A stretch of 64,000 nt of DNA from Candidatus Poribacteria bacterium (GCA_026004875.1 BPJZ01000012.1:38499-102498), one strand, 5' to 3'. Positions 46,470 through 55,763 are shown, counted from the stretch's first letter. Program-made: numbers and translations. The notes: generated by a model not told the origin, from the sequence alone.

Positions 46470-46985
46470 TTACTTCAGCCGTCGGAGCTCCCGAAGCACC
46501 GCCGCCGGCGTCATCTGGGAGTGCACCTTTCCGTCGATGATGACCGCCGGCGCGAGGCTGCAAGCGCCGATGCACCGGGCCACCTGAACGGTATACCGCA
46601 GGTCCGGCGTCGTTTGACCTGGTTTGATCCCAAGGTGCTGCTCCAGGCGGTCGACAATCCGCTCCGCCCCCTTGACGTAGCAAGCGGTGCCCATGCAGAC
46701 GACGCACTCATGCCGCCCCTTGGGGACCGTCGAGAAGAAGTGATAAAACGTCACCACGCCGTAGATGTGGCTCAGCGGGAGCTTCATCCGCTCGCCGATG
46801 TAGGCCAACGCCTCCTTGGGCAGATAGCCCAACAGCGACTGGGTGCGGTGAAGTACCTGAATCAGAGCGTCCGGCCGGTAGTGATAGGCAGCCATCACCC
46901 GTTCGATCTCCTCCAGGACCTCCGGGGAGATCGCCCCCATGCTAGAGGTTGCGACCGCTTGACTCGCTTGTACGGGTATGCTCAT
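46470..46985 (-). CDS. NuoE-like [2Fe-2S] subunit of the hydrogenase
   Basis: This 171-aa thioredoxin-like [2Fe-2S] subunit starts the hydrogenase operon. The cluster ligands are C-x4-C in VVCMGTACYVKGAE and C-x3-C in VARCIGACSLAP. The N-terminal helical part has RTQSLLGYLPKEALAYIGE and HIYGVVTFYHFF, as in NuoE/HoxE/HydC. The ATG at 46985 follows ggggagaag. It partners with the 642-aa NuoF protein. Confidence 0.93.
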   Translation of the reverse strand: MSIPVQASQAVATSSMGAISPEVLEEIERVMAAYHYRPDALIQVLHRTQSLLGYLPKEALAYIGERMKLPLSHIYGVVTFYHFFSTVPKGRHECVVCMGTACYVKGAERIVDRLEQHLGIKPGQTTPDLRYTVQVARCIGACSLAPAVIIDGKVHSQMTPAAVLRELRRLK

Positions 46986-47032
46986 CGTCTTCTCCCCAGT
47001 CCGCCAACTTCCGGTTCCCAGGGAAAAGGTGC

Positions 47033-47046
47033 GCAAATTTCATACC
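47033..47046 (-). promoter_or_regulatory. Possible sigma-54 (-24/-12) promoter of the hydrogenase operon
   Basis: On the minus strand GGTATGAAATTTGC has the GG-N10-GC spacing and a TTTGC -12 element, about 48 bp before the first ATG. The -24 box (GGTAT rather than GGCAC) is poor, so this is tentative. Confidence 0.25.
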
Positions 47047-47100
47047 GCCGCGCGCTCTTTTGATCGCTCTCAGCCGAAGCCCCGGAACGGGCCGAAATAT

Positions 47101-47116
47101 CGTGAAAAAATTCACA
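47101..47116 (+). promoter_or_regulatory. CRP/FNR-family operator-like palindrome
   Basis: CGTGA-AAAAAT-TCACA matches the CRP-family consensus TGTGA-N6-TCACA at nine of ten key bases. It lies 116 bp upstream of the hydrogenase operon start and about 230 bp from the PglZ-like gene, so either could be regulated. Confidence 0.45.
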
Positions 47117-47347
47117 AGTAGGCCTTTGCGGCGTCGCTCTTTTAAGGGTGTGCCGTCTGTCAGGTCGGACTTTTTGTCACTAAACCCGTAGCGAACCGGT
47201 CAGGATTGGACAAGATGTCTCTCCGGCACTCCAAGGCTCCATCCCGTCGGCGGACAGGACGGCAGAGCCGTATCCAACTCGCCTTGTTCTGCGTTTTCTT
47301 TTTGTGTTGGGGCGGGGTTAATTTATTATTCTAGGAGATGGCAGCCC

Positions 47348-49682
47348 ATGAGGAGCGCAACGATCGGGACGTGGGAGCACGAATCGCCTGAAAAGCTGAT
47401 CTCCGGGCTGATTGCCGCTCAACTTTCTGGGTCGGTAGGACGGTATCTGTTTCTTACCGATCGAAGGGGGTTGTTGCCGGAGGACCTCCGGGAGCTGGAA
47501 TTGAAGGACCGCCTTCGGCCGGTCGTTTTTTATCGCGACCCGCTCACCTTTCGGGACGCCCTGGAGGAGTGGCGCGATCGGCCGGTAGCGCCGGAAGACT
47601 GTCCGGTGGCGATCGGCGTGTTTCGTCAGGAGCGGCCGCCTCAGGAGGTCGCCGACCTTCTGGCCCGTGCAAGTCGCCTGACCCTTGAGCCGTTGGCGCT
47701 GTTGCGCTGGATTGCCCCCCAATGGGAGTGGCATCCGCGGCTGAACCTCCTTGAGGGGGCGGATTTCTGGCCGCTGTTGGGCGCGCTCCTTCGGCGGCGG
47801 GAGCAATGGCAAGAACCGCTGACGGCCAGCAACGTTTCGCTGTTTTTGGCCGAAACGCTTCTTGGCCGCTCCCTCCGGGAGAAGCTTCGCGCAGACGAGG
47901 CGGTTGAGCTGTGGGAACAGGTGGAGCAGGACGAGCGGATCGCCTCGTTTTTGAGCCGTTATCCGGAGGTTTCCGAGGCGGTCCAGCGGGCCATCCAGCG
48001 AGCCACCCCGATCGAGGTGAAGCTGGAGCGCGATCCGGACTTTGTGGTCTTCCTCTGGACGATGTATTTTCTCGCCAAACACGCGCCGGAGGCGGAGCTG
48101 CTGTTGCCCCAGCTGTTCGACCCGGACACCTGGGAGAAGTACGCCGTCCACGACGCCGAGACGATCGTCCGGACCTGTGAGGCGCTGATCGAGCAGGAAC
48201 CGACAAGCGTTATCGCCCAGGTGCGTACCGCCGAGCGGGCGTTGAGTGAGGACCCCCAGCGGGAGCGGCTCTTTCTGAGTCTCTTGGGGCTCAGCGGCGA
48301 GCAACGGTTCGAACGAGCGCTCCGGATCGCCAGCCAAGAGCGGGTCTCTGGCTACCTCACCCAGCAGGCTCTCCAGGTGCTGGTTCCAGAGATCGCCGCT
48401 CGGCCGCGAACGCTCTCCAAGACGCGCCTTCAGCAGTTGGAGCGGACCCTCTTCCGGCGCCATCTGGGGGCCCGGTATCCGGCTTACTTTACCCGAATGC
48501 ACGAGACGATCGCGCTCTTTCAGAGCGTGGTCCGGCTCTCCCAGGCGGTGGAACGGTACCACGCCGGCGGGTACGACCGGCGGCTAGAGTCCTGCTCCGT
48601 CGAGGTGTGGACTCAGGAGCTGTACCCCAAGCTCTATGTGCCGATCTCCTTAAATTGGGAGCGGCTGAGCGCCCGGACGCGAATGTTTTACGACCTGCTC
48701 GCCGGCGAGGCGGCCGACCTTCTGGAGGAAGCCCGGCGAATCCTCGACCGGATGAACCTGGCCTTCGCCAGGACGGTTCAGCGGCACTACGTCCGTTGGA
48801 TCGGCCAGCAGGACCCGCCGCCCCATCTCACCGTGGACTTCTTAGAGACGATCTTTTTGCCGGTCTGGCGGGAGCAGCTGAGCCGCTACCGGCAGCCGAT
48901 GGCGGTGATCTGCCTAGTCCACGGTCTGCGCTGGGACGAGTGGACCTTGTTGGAGCCGCGGTTGGACGCTCTGCTTCAGAAGCACCGGCGGGCTGCCGTT
49001 CGTCCTTTACTTTCGCTACTTCCCTCGACTCGGCTTTACAACACCGCCGCGCTCATCCTCGGACGGTTCCCAGCGCTCTCCGACTCGGGGACTACAGGTT
49101 CGCTGCTGGCCGATCGGTTGAGCATGGAAGGGATCCCCTTTGCGGGGACGCTCAGCTCCCCGCATCTTGAGTTGCCGGATCGACAGAGCGGAGTGTTCTT
49201 GGTCAACGTCTACCTGCCCGGCTTGGGCATCCACAAGACCCGTCGGACCGGCGAGATCGGCGAAGAGGTCGTCGAAGAGGCGATCGCTCAGCTGACCCCT
49301 CTCCTGAACTCGCTCCCGCCGCGAGCCGGCCTGTTCTTCCTCTCCAACGGCGGAGTAACCGAGGTGAGCGCTCCCTCCCTGACACCGCCTGCAGGGTGTG
49401 TCGAGCTTCAGCGTCGATGGTTGGGGACCGGTAGCTTTCAATTGGCCCAGGAGCTGTCCGGAGCCGTCGTCCCGATGAACGCAGCGGCCATTCACCTCCC
49501 TAACCCGCAGGTGGCTCAGTGCCTCTTTGCTCTGCCGGGGGTTTGGTTCTCCACCTCAAGAGCGCGAAGGCGGGCTCCGCTTCTACGGCGGCGGCATCTC
49601 GTTGGAAGAGATGATCCTTCCCTGCGCGCTGTATCTGCCCCGACGGAGCGCCCAGCGGGGCGATCAGCCGAACAGTTCCTGA
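47348..49682 (+). CDS. PglZ-domain-like protein with altered metal site (one frameshift)
   Basis: This protein of about 777 aa has a long helical N-terminal region (residues 1-500) and a C-terminal domain resembling PglZ of the alkaline phosphatase superfamily. PglZ-like signals are AVICLVHGLRWDEWTLLEPR, LLPSTRLYNTAALILGRFP and, after frame repair, FYGGGISLEEMILP. The usual metal-ligand Asp before GLR is His, and the usual SDHG is LSNGGV, so catalysis is doubtful. The frame shifts at five Gs (49537-49541); four give LFALPGFGSPPQEREGG and a stop at 49680-49682. There are no BREX genes nearby. Confidence 0.65.
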
Positions 49683-50731
49683 CGGAACGCCCAAACGTCC
49701 ACCGGACTTTGCTCCCGCGCCGAGACGTTGCAGGCCTCCATCAACACCCAGGTGTCCAGCGTCCCCTGAATCCATTCCCGATTGGTGCCGGTCCGGATCG
49801 CCTCGGCGAAGGCGTCAAACTGAATCCGGTCGTCCTCGACCAGTCCCGGATGCAGGTCCTGAAGATGGAGATCGGCGACGCACTCCCCATCCCGCCAAAG
49901 CTGGAGGTGTCCTGCGTCGCGCCGGAGGTCTCCGGCCGTCCCGTGAAAGGTCCAATGGCCGCTCCAGCCGAAGAAGTTCCCGTGGCCGGCCCGCGTTCCG
50001 GTATAGCTGACCACGGCGCCGTTCTCGTACTCCAGTAACGCTTGGGCCCCGGCCGTTCCCCAGACCCCCGTCTGGCCTAGCGACTCCTCGACCCGCGCGT
50101 GCACCCGTGCGATGGCGTATCGGGGGAGCCCCTTTGCGGCAACCAGCTGGTCCAGCTGATGGCTTGCCCCAGCGTGGAAGTAGAGTCCCTCGACGAAGGC
50201 GTCCGGCTGGCGCGAGTTGGGGCCGGTCCAGAGGTTCTGGCGGATCCAGAAGCGGCACTCTCCGCCGAGCATCTCGCCGACGCCGTCCGGCTCTCGGAGC
50301 CAGGCACGCATCTGGGCGGCCGCCGGGTTCCACCGTTTGTTCTGTCCTTGTACCAACACCAGTTCGGGGCGGGCGCGCCATGCCCGGAGAATCTCTCGGA
50401 ACTCTTCCTGGTTCGTCGCGATCGGTTTGACGCACAGAGTGTGCAGCCCCAGCTCCAAGCTCTCCACCACCAGTCGGGCGTGGGCCGTCGTCGTCGCGTA
50501 GATCAAACAGGCTTCCGCCGGATGACGGCGGACGGCCTCGGTGATCGAAGGATAGACCCGTTCGCTCAGGTCGGCGGGCACATCCCCCTGGAGCCGGGCG
50601 ATGCTCCGTCGGGCCCCTTCTAGGTCCAGGTCCACGCAGGCCGCCGGTTCCAGCCCCTTACAATTAATCAGCGCCTGCAGCCGTCCATGGCCAAAGTGCT
50701 GACAGCCAACGAAGATCGTGGGAATGGCCAT
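49664..50731 (-). CDS. Gfo/Idh/MocA-family oxidoreductase
   Basis: This NAD(P)-dependent sugar or inositol-type dehydrogenase is 355 aa. The N-terminal Rossmann fold reads IPTIFVGCQHFGHGRLQAL with an acidic end at CVDLDLEGARR. The family E-K-P motif is VKPIATNQEEF (LCVKP instead of CEKP). The C-terminal alpha/beta domain follows (GHWTFHGTAGDLRRDAGHL). The substrate is unknown. Its end overlaps the PglZ-like gene convergently by 19 nt. Confidence 0.85.
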   Translation of the reverse strand: MAIPTIFVGCQHFGHGRLQALINCKGLEPAACVDLDLEGARRSIARLQGDVPADLSERVYPSITEAVRRHPAEACLIYATTTAHARLVVESLELGLHTLCVKPIATNQEEFREILRAWRARPELVLVQGQNKRWNPAAAQMRAWLREPDGVGEMLGGECRFWIRQNLWTGPNSRQPDAFVEGLYFHAGASHQLDQLVAAKGLPRYAIARVHARVEESLGQTGVWGTAGAQALLEYENGAVVSYTGTRAGHGNFFGWSGHWTFHGTAGDLRRDAGHLQLWRDGECVADLHLQDLHPGLVEDDRIQFDAFAEAIRTGTNREWIQGTLDTWVLMEACNVSAREQSPVDVWAFRQELFG

Positions 50732-50991
50732 CGCTCAGGTCCCCTCCGAGGAAATGGTCCGTCGAGTCGGTGCGTATGGGGGTATCTTAGCCCCTCTCTT
50801 GGCGCGATCGCAACGTTCACGGTTTAGCGGTCGGCCTCGGCGAAGCTTTAGGTTAGGGTTTCGACGACTCCTGAGACGCTGACAGCGAGGCGCGTCCTTT
50901 CAAGGGGCGCCCTTGCACGGTCGCGGGGCGTCCGTTACCGTGTTTCCAACGTTGGCCTTGACTCGAGTCTGTGCTGGGAAGGAGCGGTTCT

Positions 50992-51462
50992 ATGCCTACC
51001 GTCGGCGAGCCGGCGCCGGACTTCACCGCTGTAGACCAAGACGGGAGAACGGTCCGGCTCTCGGAGCTGCGCGGAAAGAACGTCGTGCTTTACTTTTACC
51101 CGCGGGACGACACGCCAGGGTGCACCAAGGAGGCCTGCGGGTTTCGGGACGCGATGGAGCGAATCGCCGCAACGAACACCGTTGTGCTTGGGGTCAGCCC
51201 CGACGGCCCAGAGAGCCATCGGCGCTTTATTGAGAAGCACCATCTGAACTTCTCGCTACTTTGTGATCCGGAGCACCGGATTGCAGAGTTGTACGAGGCT
51301 TATGGCGAGAAGCAGTTTTACGGTCAAAAGCGGATGGGAGTTTTACGAAAGACCTATCTCATTGACGCCCAGGGGCGGATCGCTCGGGTCTGGCCGCGGG
51401 TTCGGCCAGAAGGGCACGCTGAGGAGGTCCTCCAAGCGATCGAGGAGCTTGGAGACTCGTGA
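50992..51462 (+). CDS. bcp: Thioredoxin-dependent peroxiredoxin (BCP/PrxQ type)
   Basis: This 156-aa cytosolic peroxidase reduces H2O2 and organic peroxides with thioredoxin. The start is PTVGEPAPDFTAVDQDG. The peroxidatic C44 and resolving C49 lie in DDTPGCTKEACGFRD, five residues apart as in PrxQ. GVSPDGPESHRRFIEKHHLNF follows. The ATG at 50992 follows aaggag; an upstream in-frame start is less likely. A strong terminator lies 80 bp downstream. Confidence 0.95.
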   Translation: MPTVGEPAPDFTAVDQDGRTVRLSELRGKNVVLYFYPRDDTPGCTKEACGFRDAMERIAATNTVVLGVSPDGPESHRRFIEKHHLNFSLLCDPEHRIAELYEAYGEKQFYGQKRMGVLRKTYLIDAQGRIARVWPRVRPEGHAEEVLQAIEELGDS

Positions 51463-51542
51463 GGTTTTTTGAACCTCTTTTCGGTCGGTTCGTTTTTTGG
51501 GTGAGAGCATGGTCTCGGTACCGCATACTTTGTTCGGACTGG

Positions 51543-51582
51543 GCTGCAGGGGGTTTCCGCCGCCCCCTGCAGCTCGTTTTTT
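51543..51582 (+). terminator. Rho-independent terminator after bcp
   Basis: A perfect 11-bp stem (gctgcaggggg at 51543-51553, ccccctgcagc at 51563-51573) with a 9-nt loop is followed by six Ts (51577-51582). Confidence 0.85.
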
Positions 51583-51591
51583 CGGCGCGTT

Positions 51592-52721
51592 TTAGAGGGT
51601 GATTTCCACCTCGCGTCCGGCCTGTTGGCTCTGATAGATGCCGTCCAGGATAGCGATCACCTGGAGGGACTGCTCCGCGGGGACCGGGGAGGGAAGCCCC
51701 AGCGCAACGGCGCGTGCGAACTCGACGCACTCCTGAGCGTGGGCCTCCAGCGTGTGGGGGAGGAGCTTCAACTGCCGGTTGTAGAACTGGCGAGTCTTCT
51801 TGTTGGAGCCGTAGAACTCCAGCTTGGGCCAGTGGCAACCGGCCTCGGTGCCATAAAGCCACATCTGCATGTCCTCGCCCGGCGTGTCGTGGTGGAGCAG
51901 CCAACTCGTCCTCGAGGATGAGCGTGGCGCCGTTGGCGAAGCGCACGAACGCCGCCGCCCAGTCCTCGACGTCGTTCTCGGCGGGGACTTCTGGGAGCGC
52001 GCCCCCAGATGCGGTGAAGGCCCCGGGCTGGCGGGAAAGCTCGGTGCGGTGGCCACCCCGGTGACGGCTGATCGGCTTGTGGGTTCCCCATGAACCACAG
52101 CGTCAGGTCGAGGATGTGGACGCCGATGTCGATGCATGGCCCGCCGCCGCTGTGCTTTTTGCATGAGGAACCCTCGGCCGCGTCGGCGCTGCCGCCCCGG
52201 CGCAGCATCCAGGCTGCGCGCGTGGTAGATCTCGCCCAGGACGCCGGAGCTCCAGTCTCGGCTCTTTCATCGCTGCGAGAGTTGCCCTTGAAAGCGGAAG
52301 TGCTGGGCGGTCATCAGCAGCTTCCCGGAGCTGGTCGCGCGCTGGCGATCATTCCGGCGCACGTCCGCGGGCGGTGGGCGCCAGCGGCTTCTCGCAGATC
52401 ACGTGCTTCCCCGCGTCGAGGGCGGCGATCGCCAACGGCGCGTGGTACCATGTTCGGCGACGCAGATGTCGATGATGGCGATCTCCGGGTCGCGGAAGAG
52501 CGTCGGCCGGGTCGGTGCTCAGGCTTGCGTGACGCCGTGCCGTCTCGTCCCCAGGCTTCTGTCAGGACGTGCGGCGTCGACGTCGCAGCCCGCGATCGAG
52601 CTCCGCGTGCTCGGAGGCCTGCCAGCCCGGGATGTGCGTCTGCGCGATCCCGCCCTACGCCGATGACGCCAACTTTCAGCTTGGTCTTTTGGCGGGTGGT
52701 GGTGCGTCGTGCTCGTCCCAT
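51592..52721 (-). pseudogene. Gfo/Idh/MocA-family oxidoreductase, heavily frameshifted
   Basis: The ATG at 52721, preceded by aaggagcg, begins a Rossmann-fold oxidoreductase (KLKVGVIGVG). Conserved pieces then appear in different frames: CEKPLAPT-like sequence near 52400, then IDIGVHILDLTLWFMGNPQ near 52120. The clean C-terminus follows (GEDMQMWLYGTEAGCHWPKL to EVEITL). About ten or more indels are needed to read it through, nearly all between 51900 and 52700. It is either a decayed gene or, more likely, a stretch of poor consensus. An intact paralogue lies at 49664-50731. Confidence 0.8.
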
Positions 52722-52780
52722 CGTTTTCGCTCCTTCGTGCGTTCTGTCCGTTGGAACGAAGTGAACCTAGCACAATTGGA

Positions 52781-53590
52781 TCACGCGAGCATCTCGGTCA
52801 AGGGCTGCCCGTCCCACTCCTGGGCGGGAGCGATCCCCAGGAGCGCGGTGACGGTCGGCGCGACGTTCAGGAGGCTGGCCGGTTCTTTGAGCTCCACGCC
52901 ACCAGTCCGGACGCCAGGACCGGCGGCGACCAGCGGGACGGTCATGTCTTCAGGAGCGTCGGTGCCGTGGGTGCGTTCGTGGCCCCCGTGGTCGGAGAGC
53001 ACCAGGACGGCCGTCTCTTCTAGAAGGTCGATTTCCTCCAGCGCCTCCAGGACGGTTCCCAAGGCCGCGTCGGCGTTGTGGACCGCCTGAAGGTACTCCG
53101 GGGACATCCATCCAAAGTTGTGCCCGGCTACGTCTACGTGGCCCAAGTAGAGGAAGGCGAAGTGAACTTCGTGCTCGGTGAGAAACCGAGCCGCCCAGTC
53201 GGCGACGACGTGGTCTCCCTCTGGGACGTAGCAGTTGCGCCAGAAGAAGGCTGCGTTCAGCGAGCCGGGATCGGAAAGGTCGCGGAGCTCCTCCCAGTTG
53301 TAAAAAGCCGCCGTCGGTCGCCCGGCGCGGTGGACCACATCGGTCACGCTGGGCACCGGTCGAACGAGGGGGGTAAATCGATTGGTCGTAATGCCGTGCC
53401 GCTCCGGGAGGACGCTTCGGAACATCGAGGTATGACAGGGAAGCGTCGCGGAGGGCATCACCGAGCGCACCGTCCAGTGCACCGCTCCGCGTGCGATAAG
53501 GCGGTCCAGGTGGGGCGTTTGAGCCTGCTGGAGCCCGTCCGGCCGAAGCCCGTCAATCGAAACCAGTAGCACCCGTCGGGGGGCAGCCAT
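52781..53590 (-). CDS. Alkaline phosphatase-superfamily phosphodiesterase/pyrophosphatase-like protein
   Basis: This 269-aa protein of the nucleotide pyrophosphatase/phosphodiesterase type has metal ligands in VSIDGLRPDGL (D13), the Thr nucleophile T49 in PSATLPCHTSM, HVDVAGHNFG and VLVLSDHGGHERTHGT. It has no signal peptide. The substrate is unknown. It lies just upstream, in the same direction, of the damaged Gfo/Idh gene, with which it probably forms an operon. Confidence 0.9.
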   Translation of the reverse strand: MAAPRRVLLVSIDGLRPDGLQQAQTPHLDRLIARGAVHWTVRSVMPSATLPCHTSMFRSVLPERHGITTNRFTPLVRPVPSVTDVVHRAGRPTAAFYNWEELRDLSDPGSLNAAFFWRNCYVPEGDHVVADWAARFLTEHEVHFAFLYLGHVDVAGHNFGWMSPEYLQAVHNADAALGTVLEALEEIDLLEETAVLVLSDHGGHERTHGTDAPEDMTVPLVAAGPGVRTGGVELKEPASLLNVAPTVTALLGIAPAQEWDGQPLTEMLA

Positions 53591-53798
53591 CAGCCTTCCT
53601 TTCTTTTTCTTTTTGGGTTGAGCCGACGGGCCATATCCTGGCCCGTTGGTGGGACGAAAGTCAACCGGTTGCGGGTGGACGACCTTGAAGGCTATTGCCG
53701 GTTTGCTTTTCCCGTGAATCCCCTCTGTGTCATACTAGTAGCGACACCCTGTGGTGTGAGCCTTGTTCTCTCAGAGGAGCATCAAAGGAGACTGCTTT

Positions 53799-54968
53799 AT
53801 GCCTGCAGCAACCACCGACGGGATGGCCGGTGTCGTCGTTGCGAACTCGGAGATCTGTTACATTGACGGCGAGGCCGGAAAGCTAGTCTACCGGGGGTAT
53901 TCGATCGAGGACCTGGCGGAGCACTCAACCTTCGAGGAGGTGGCCTACCTACTCTGGAAGGGCCGGTTGCCGCTCAAGGAGGAGCTGGACGAGCTGAACG
54001 CAATGTTCAGCGAGGAGCGGAAGGTGCCCAACGCGGTTTACCAAGTGCTTTATCATCTGCCGCCGCTGACGATCCCCATGGACGCCTTGCGGACGCTGGT
54101 CTCCTATTTGGCCGGAGCCGACCCGGAGGTGGACGACAACTCGCCAGAGGCGAACTTCCGGAAGGCGGTCCGGCTGACGGCCAAGATTCCGACGCTCATT
54201 GCGGCCTTTCATCGGCATCAGAACGACGAGGAGCCGATCCGTCCGCGCAAGGAGGGGTCTTTGGCGGAGAACTTCCTCTACATGCTGACCGGCCAGATTC
54301 CCGACCCGCTAGTGTCGCGGACGATCGACGTGTCCCTGATTCTTCACGCGGAGCACGGGATGAACGCCTCGACCTTTGCGGGACGAGTGGCTTCTTCCAC
54401 GCTGGCCGATATGCATTCGGCGGTGGTCGCCGCGATCTCCACGCTCAAGGGTCCTTTACACGGGGGGGCTAACGCGTTGGTGCTGCGGATGCTTCGGGAG
54501 ATCGGCTCTCCGGAGAACGCTGAGGCTTACGTCCGCCGCGTTTTGGAAGGCGAGTACACGATCCCCGGCCTGCCGCCCAAGCGGATTCCGGGCTTCGGTC
54601 ATCGGGTCTATAAGGCGTGGGACCCGCGGGCGCTCATTCTGCGCGACCTGTCGCGGAAGATGGGCGAGAAGATCGGCGACACCCGCTGGATCGACATCTC
54701 CGAGGCGGTGATCGCCGCTGCGGAGAAGGCGGGGCTGTTTGAGAAGGGGGTCTATCCCAACGTGGACTTCTTCTCGGCCTCCACGTACTACACCTGCGGG
54801 ATTCGTGGACGGCTCTTTACGCCGGTGTTTGCGGCGGCCCGAATCGTGGGTTGGACGGCGCACATCATGGAACAGCACGCCGACAACAAGCTGATTCGGC
54901 CTCGGGCCAACTATGTCGGTCCGCAGGACCTCAAGTGGGTGCCGGTTGAGCAACGAAGCGCCGGATAG
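53799..54968 (+). CDS. gltA: Citrate synthase (or 2-methylcitrate synthase)
   Basis: This enzyme condenses acetyl-CoA (or propionyl-CoA) with oxaloacetate. The 389-aa protein is of the short Gram-positive/archaeal type: AGKLVYRGYSIEDLAEHSTF, LHAEHGMNASTFAGR, KGPLHGGANALV (catalytic His), GFGHRVYKAWDPR, and NVDFFSASTYY with the catalytic Asp. The ATG at 53799 follows aaaggag at good spacing. Whether it prefers acetyl- or propionyl-CoA cannot be decided from sequence. Confidence 0.94.
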   Translation: MPAATTDGMAGVVVANSEICYIDGEAGKLVYRGYSIEDLAEHSTFEEVAYLLWKGRLPLKEELDELNAMFSEERKVPNAVYQVLYHLPPLTIPMDALRTLVSYLAGADPEVDDNSPEANFRKAVRLTAKIPTLIAAFHRHQNDEEPIRPRKEGSLAENFLYMLTGQIPDPLVSRTIDVSLILHAEHGMNASTFAGRVASSTLADMHSAVVAAISTLKGPLHGGANALVLRMLREIGSPENAEAYVRRVLEGEYTIPGLPPKRIPGFGHRVYKAWDPRALILRDLSRKMGEKIGDTRWIDISEAVIAAAEKAGLFEKGVYPNVDFFSASTYYTCGIRGRLFTPVFAAARIVGWTAHIMEQHADNKLIRPRANYVGPQDLKWVPVEQRSAG

Positions 54969-54973
54969 GCCGC

Positions 54974-55582
54974 TTAGGGCCGAGGAGGATTGAGCGCCTC
55001 CTCGACCAAAGCTCTTAGATGGGGCGGAAGCTCCATCTCCCCAGCGAACTGGCGAGCTTTTGGAGAGATCTTTCGCCAGGCACGACGGAGGATGCGGACC
55101 ATTTTTTTGTGCTCCGTTCGGGAGGCCAAGTCGTCCAATTGGTGCTCCAAGAACAGGAGCGTGACCGCATCCTCGATCGTTTGGGCCTCCGGATCTTCCG
55201 GAAAGGTGGTCCGCAAGACCAGTTCCGTGACGCGCTCGATCGTTTCCGGCGGATAGCCGCAGCTCGCCAGAATGGGACGCAGCTCCTGGGCGTGGAACTC
55301 CAGCAGCCGTTGCTTCCACGCCAGATAGCCGGCACGAGTCCGAGGATAGGTGTCCCGAGGGATCGTCCATCGGCGGAGGTGAAGCCCGCGCGCGGCAAGG
55401 AGGAGCGGCTCACTGGGATCGGACTCCAAGCGCTCGATCCACTCAGTCAACCGACGTGCGTAGAACAGTTCATAAGGAACCGACTCCCCGTCGACCTCGA
55501 TCCGGCGGGGGTCCTCCGCATTGGCGGCGTCTATGGCGGCGATAGCCTTCTCAAAGCGGGGGCCGAACGATCTTTGGGGCAT
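54974..55582 (-). CDS. DUF4202 family protein
   Basis: This 202-aa protein matches the DUF4202 family: RFEKAIAAIDAANAEDPRRI, LTEWIERLESDPSEPLLLAA, LHLRRWTIPRDTYPRTRAGY and EDAVTLLFLEHQLDDL. The family has His/Glu residues spaced like an HD-type hydrolase, but its function is unknown. An aggaggcccct site precedes the ATG. It is convergent with citrate synthase, 5 bp apart, and lies after the tRNA terminator. Confidence 0.85.
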   Translation of the reverse strand: MPQRSFGPRFEKAIAAIDAANAEDPRRIEVDGESVPYELFYARRLTEWIERLESDPSEPLLLAARGLHLRRWTIPRDTYPRTRAGYLAWKQRLLEFHAQELRPILASCGYPPETIERVTELVLRTTFPEDPEAQTIEDAVTLLFLEHQLDDLASRTEHKKMVRILRRAWRKISPKARQFAGEMELPPHLRALVEEALNPPRP

Positions 55583-55619
55583 AGGGGCCTCCTGGTTGCG
55601 TTCGACGATCTCGAAAGAG

Positions 55620-55650
55620 AAAAAGGCGCCCAGCGTTCGACTAGGCGCCT
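55620..55650 (-). terminator. Terminator of the tRNA-Leu/tRNA-fMet transcript
   Basis: On the minus strand aggcgcc (55650-55644) pairs with ggcgcct (55630-55624) around a 13-nt loop and is followed by TTTTT. It sits 8 bp after the tRNA-fMet CCA end. Confidence 0.75.
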
Positions 55651-55657
55651 GAAGAAG

Positions 55658-55737
<80 letters not shown>

Positions 55738-55763
55738 GACCGGTCCGTTCGCCACTCGAGCCG

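Larger units (their letters stand above)
46986..47347 (+). other. Divergent intergenic region between hydrogenase operon and PglZ-like gene
   Basis: This 362-bp stretch holds a CRP/FNR-type palindrome (47101-47116), a GG-N10-GC sigma-54-like element (47033-47046) facing the hydrogenase operon, and an AT-rich patch near 47320 just before the PglZ-like gene. I see no gene in it. Confidence 0.5.

Noticed and set aside
47318..48562. 414-codon minus-strand ORF
   Set aside because: It mirrors the PglZ-like gene and matches no family; codon pattern supports the plus strand.
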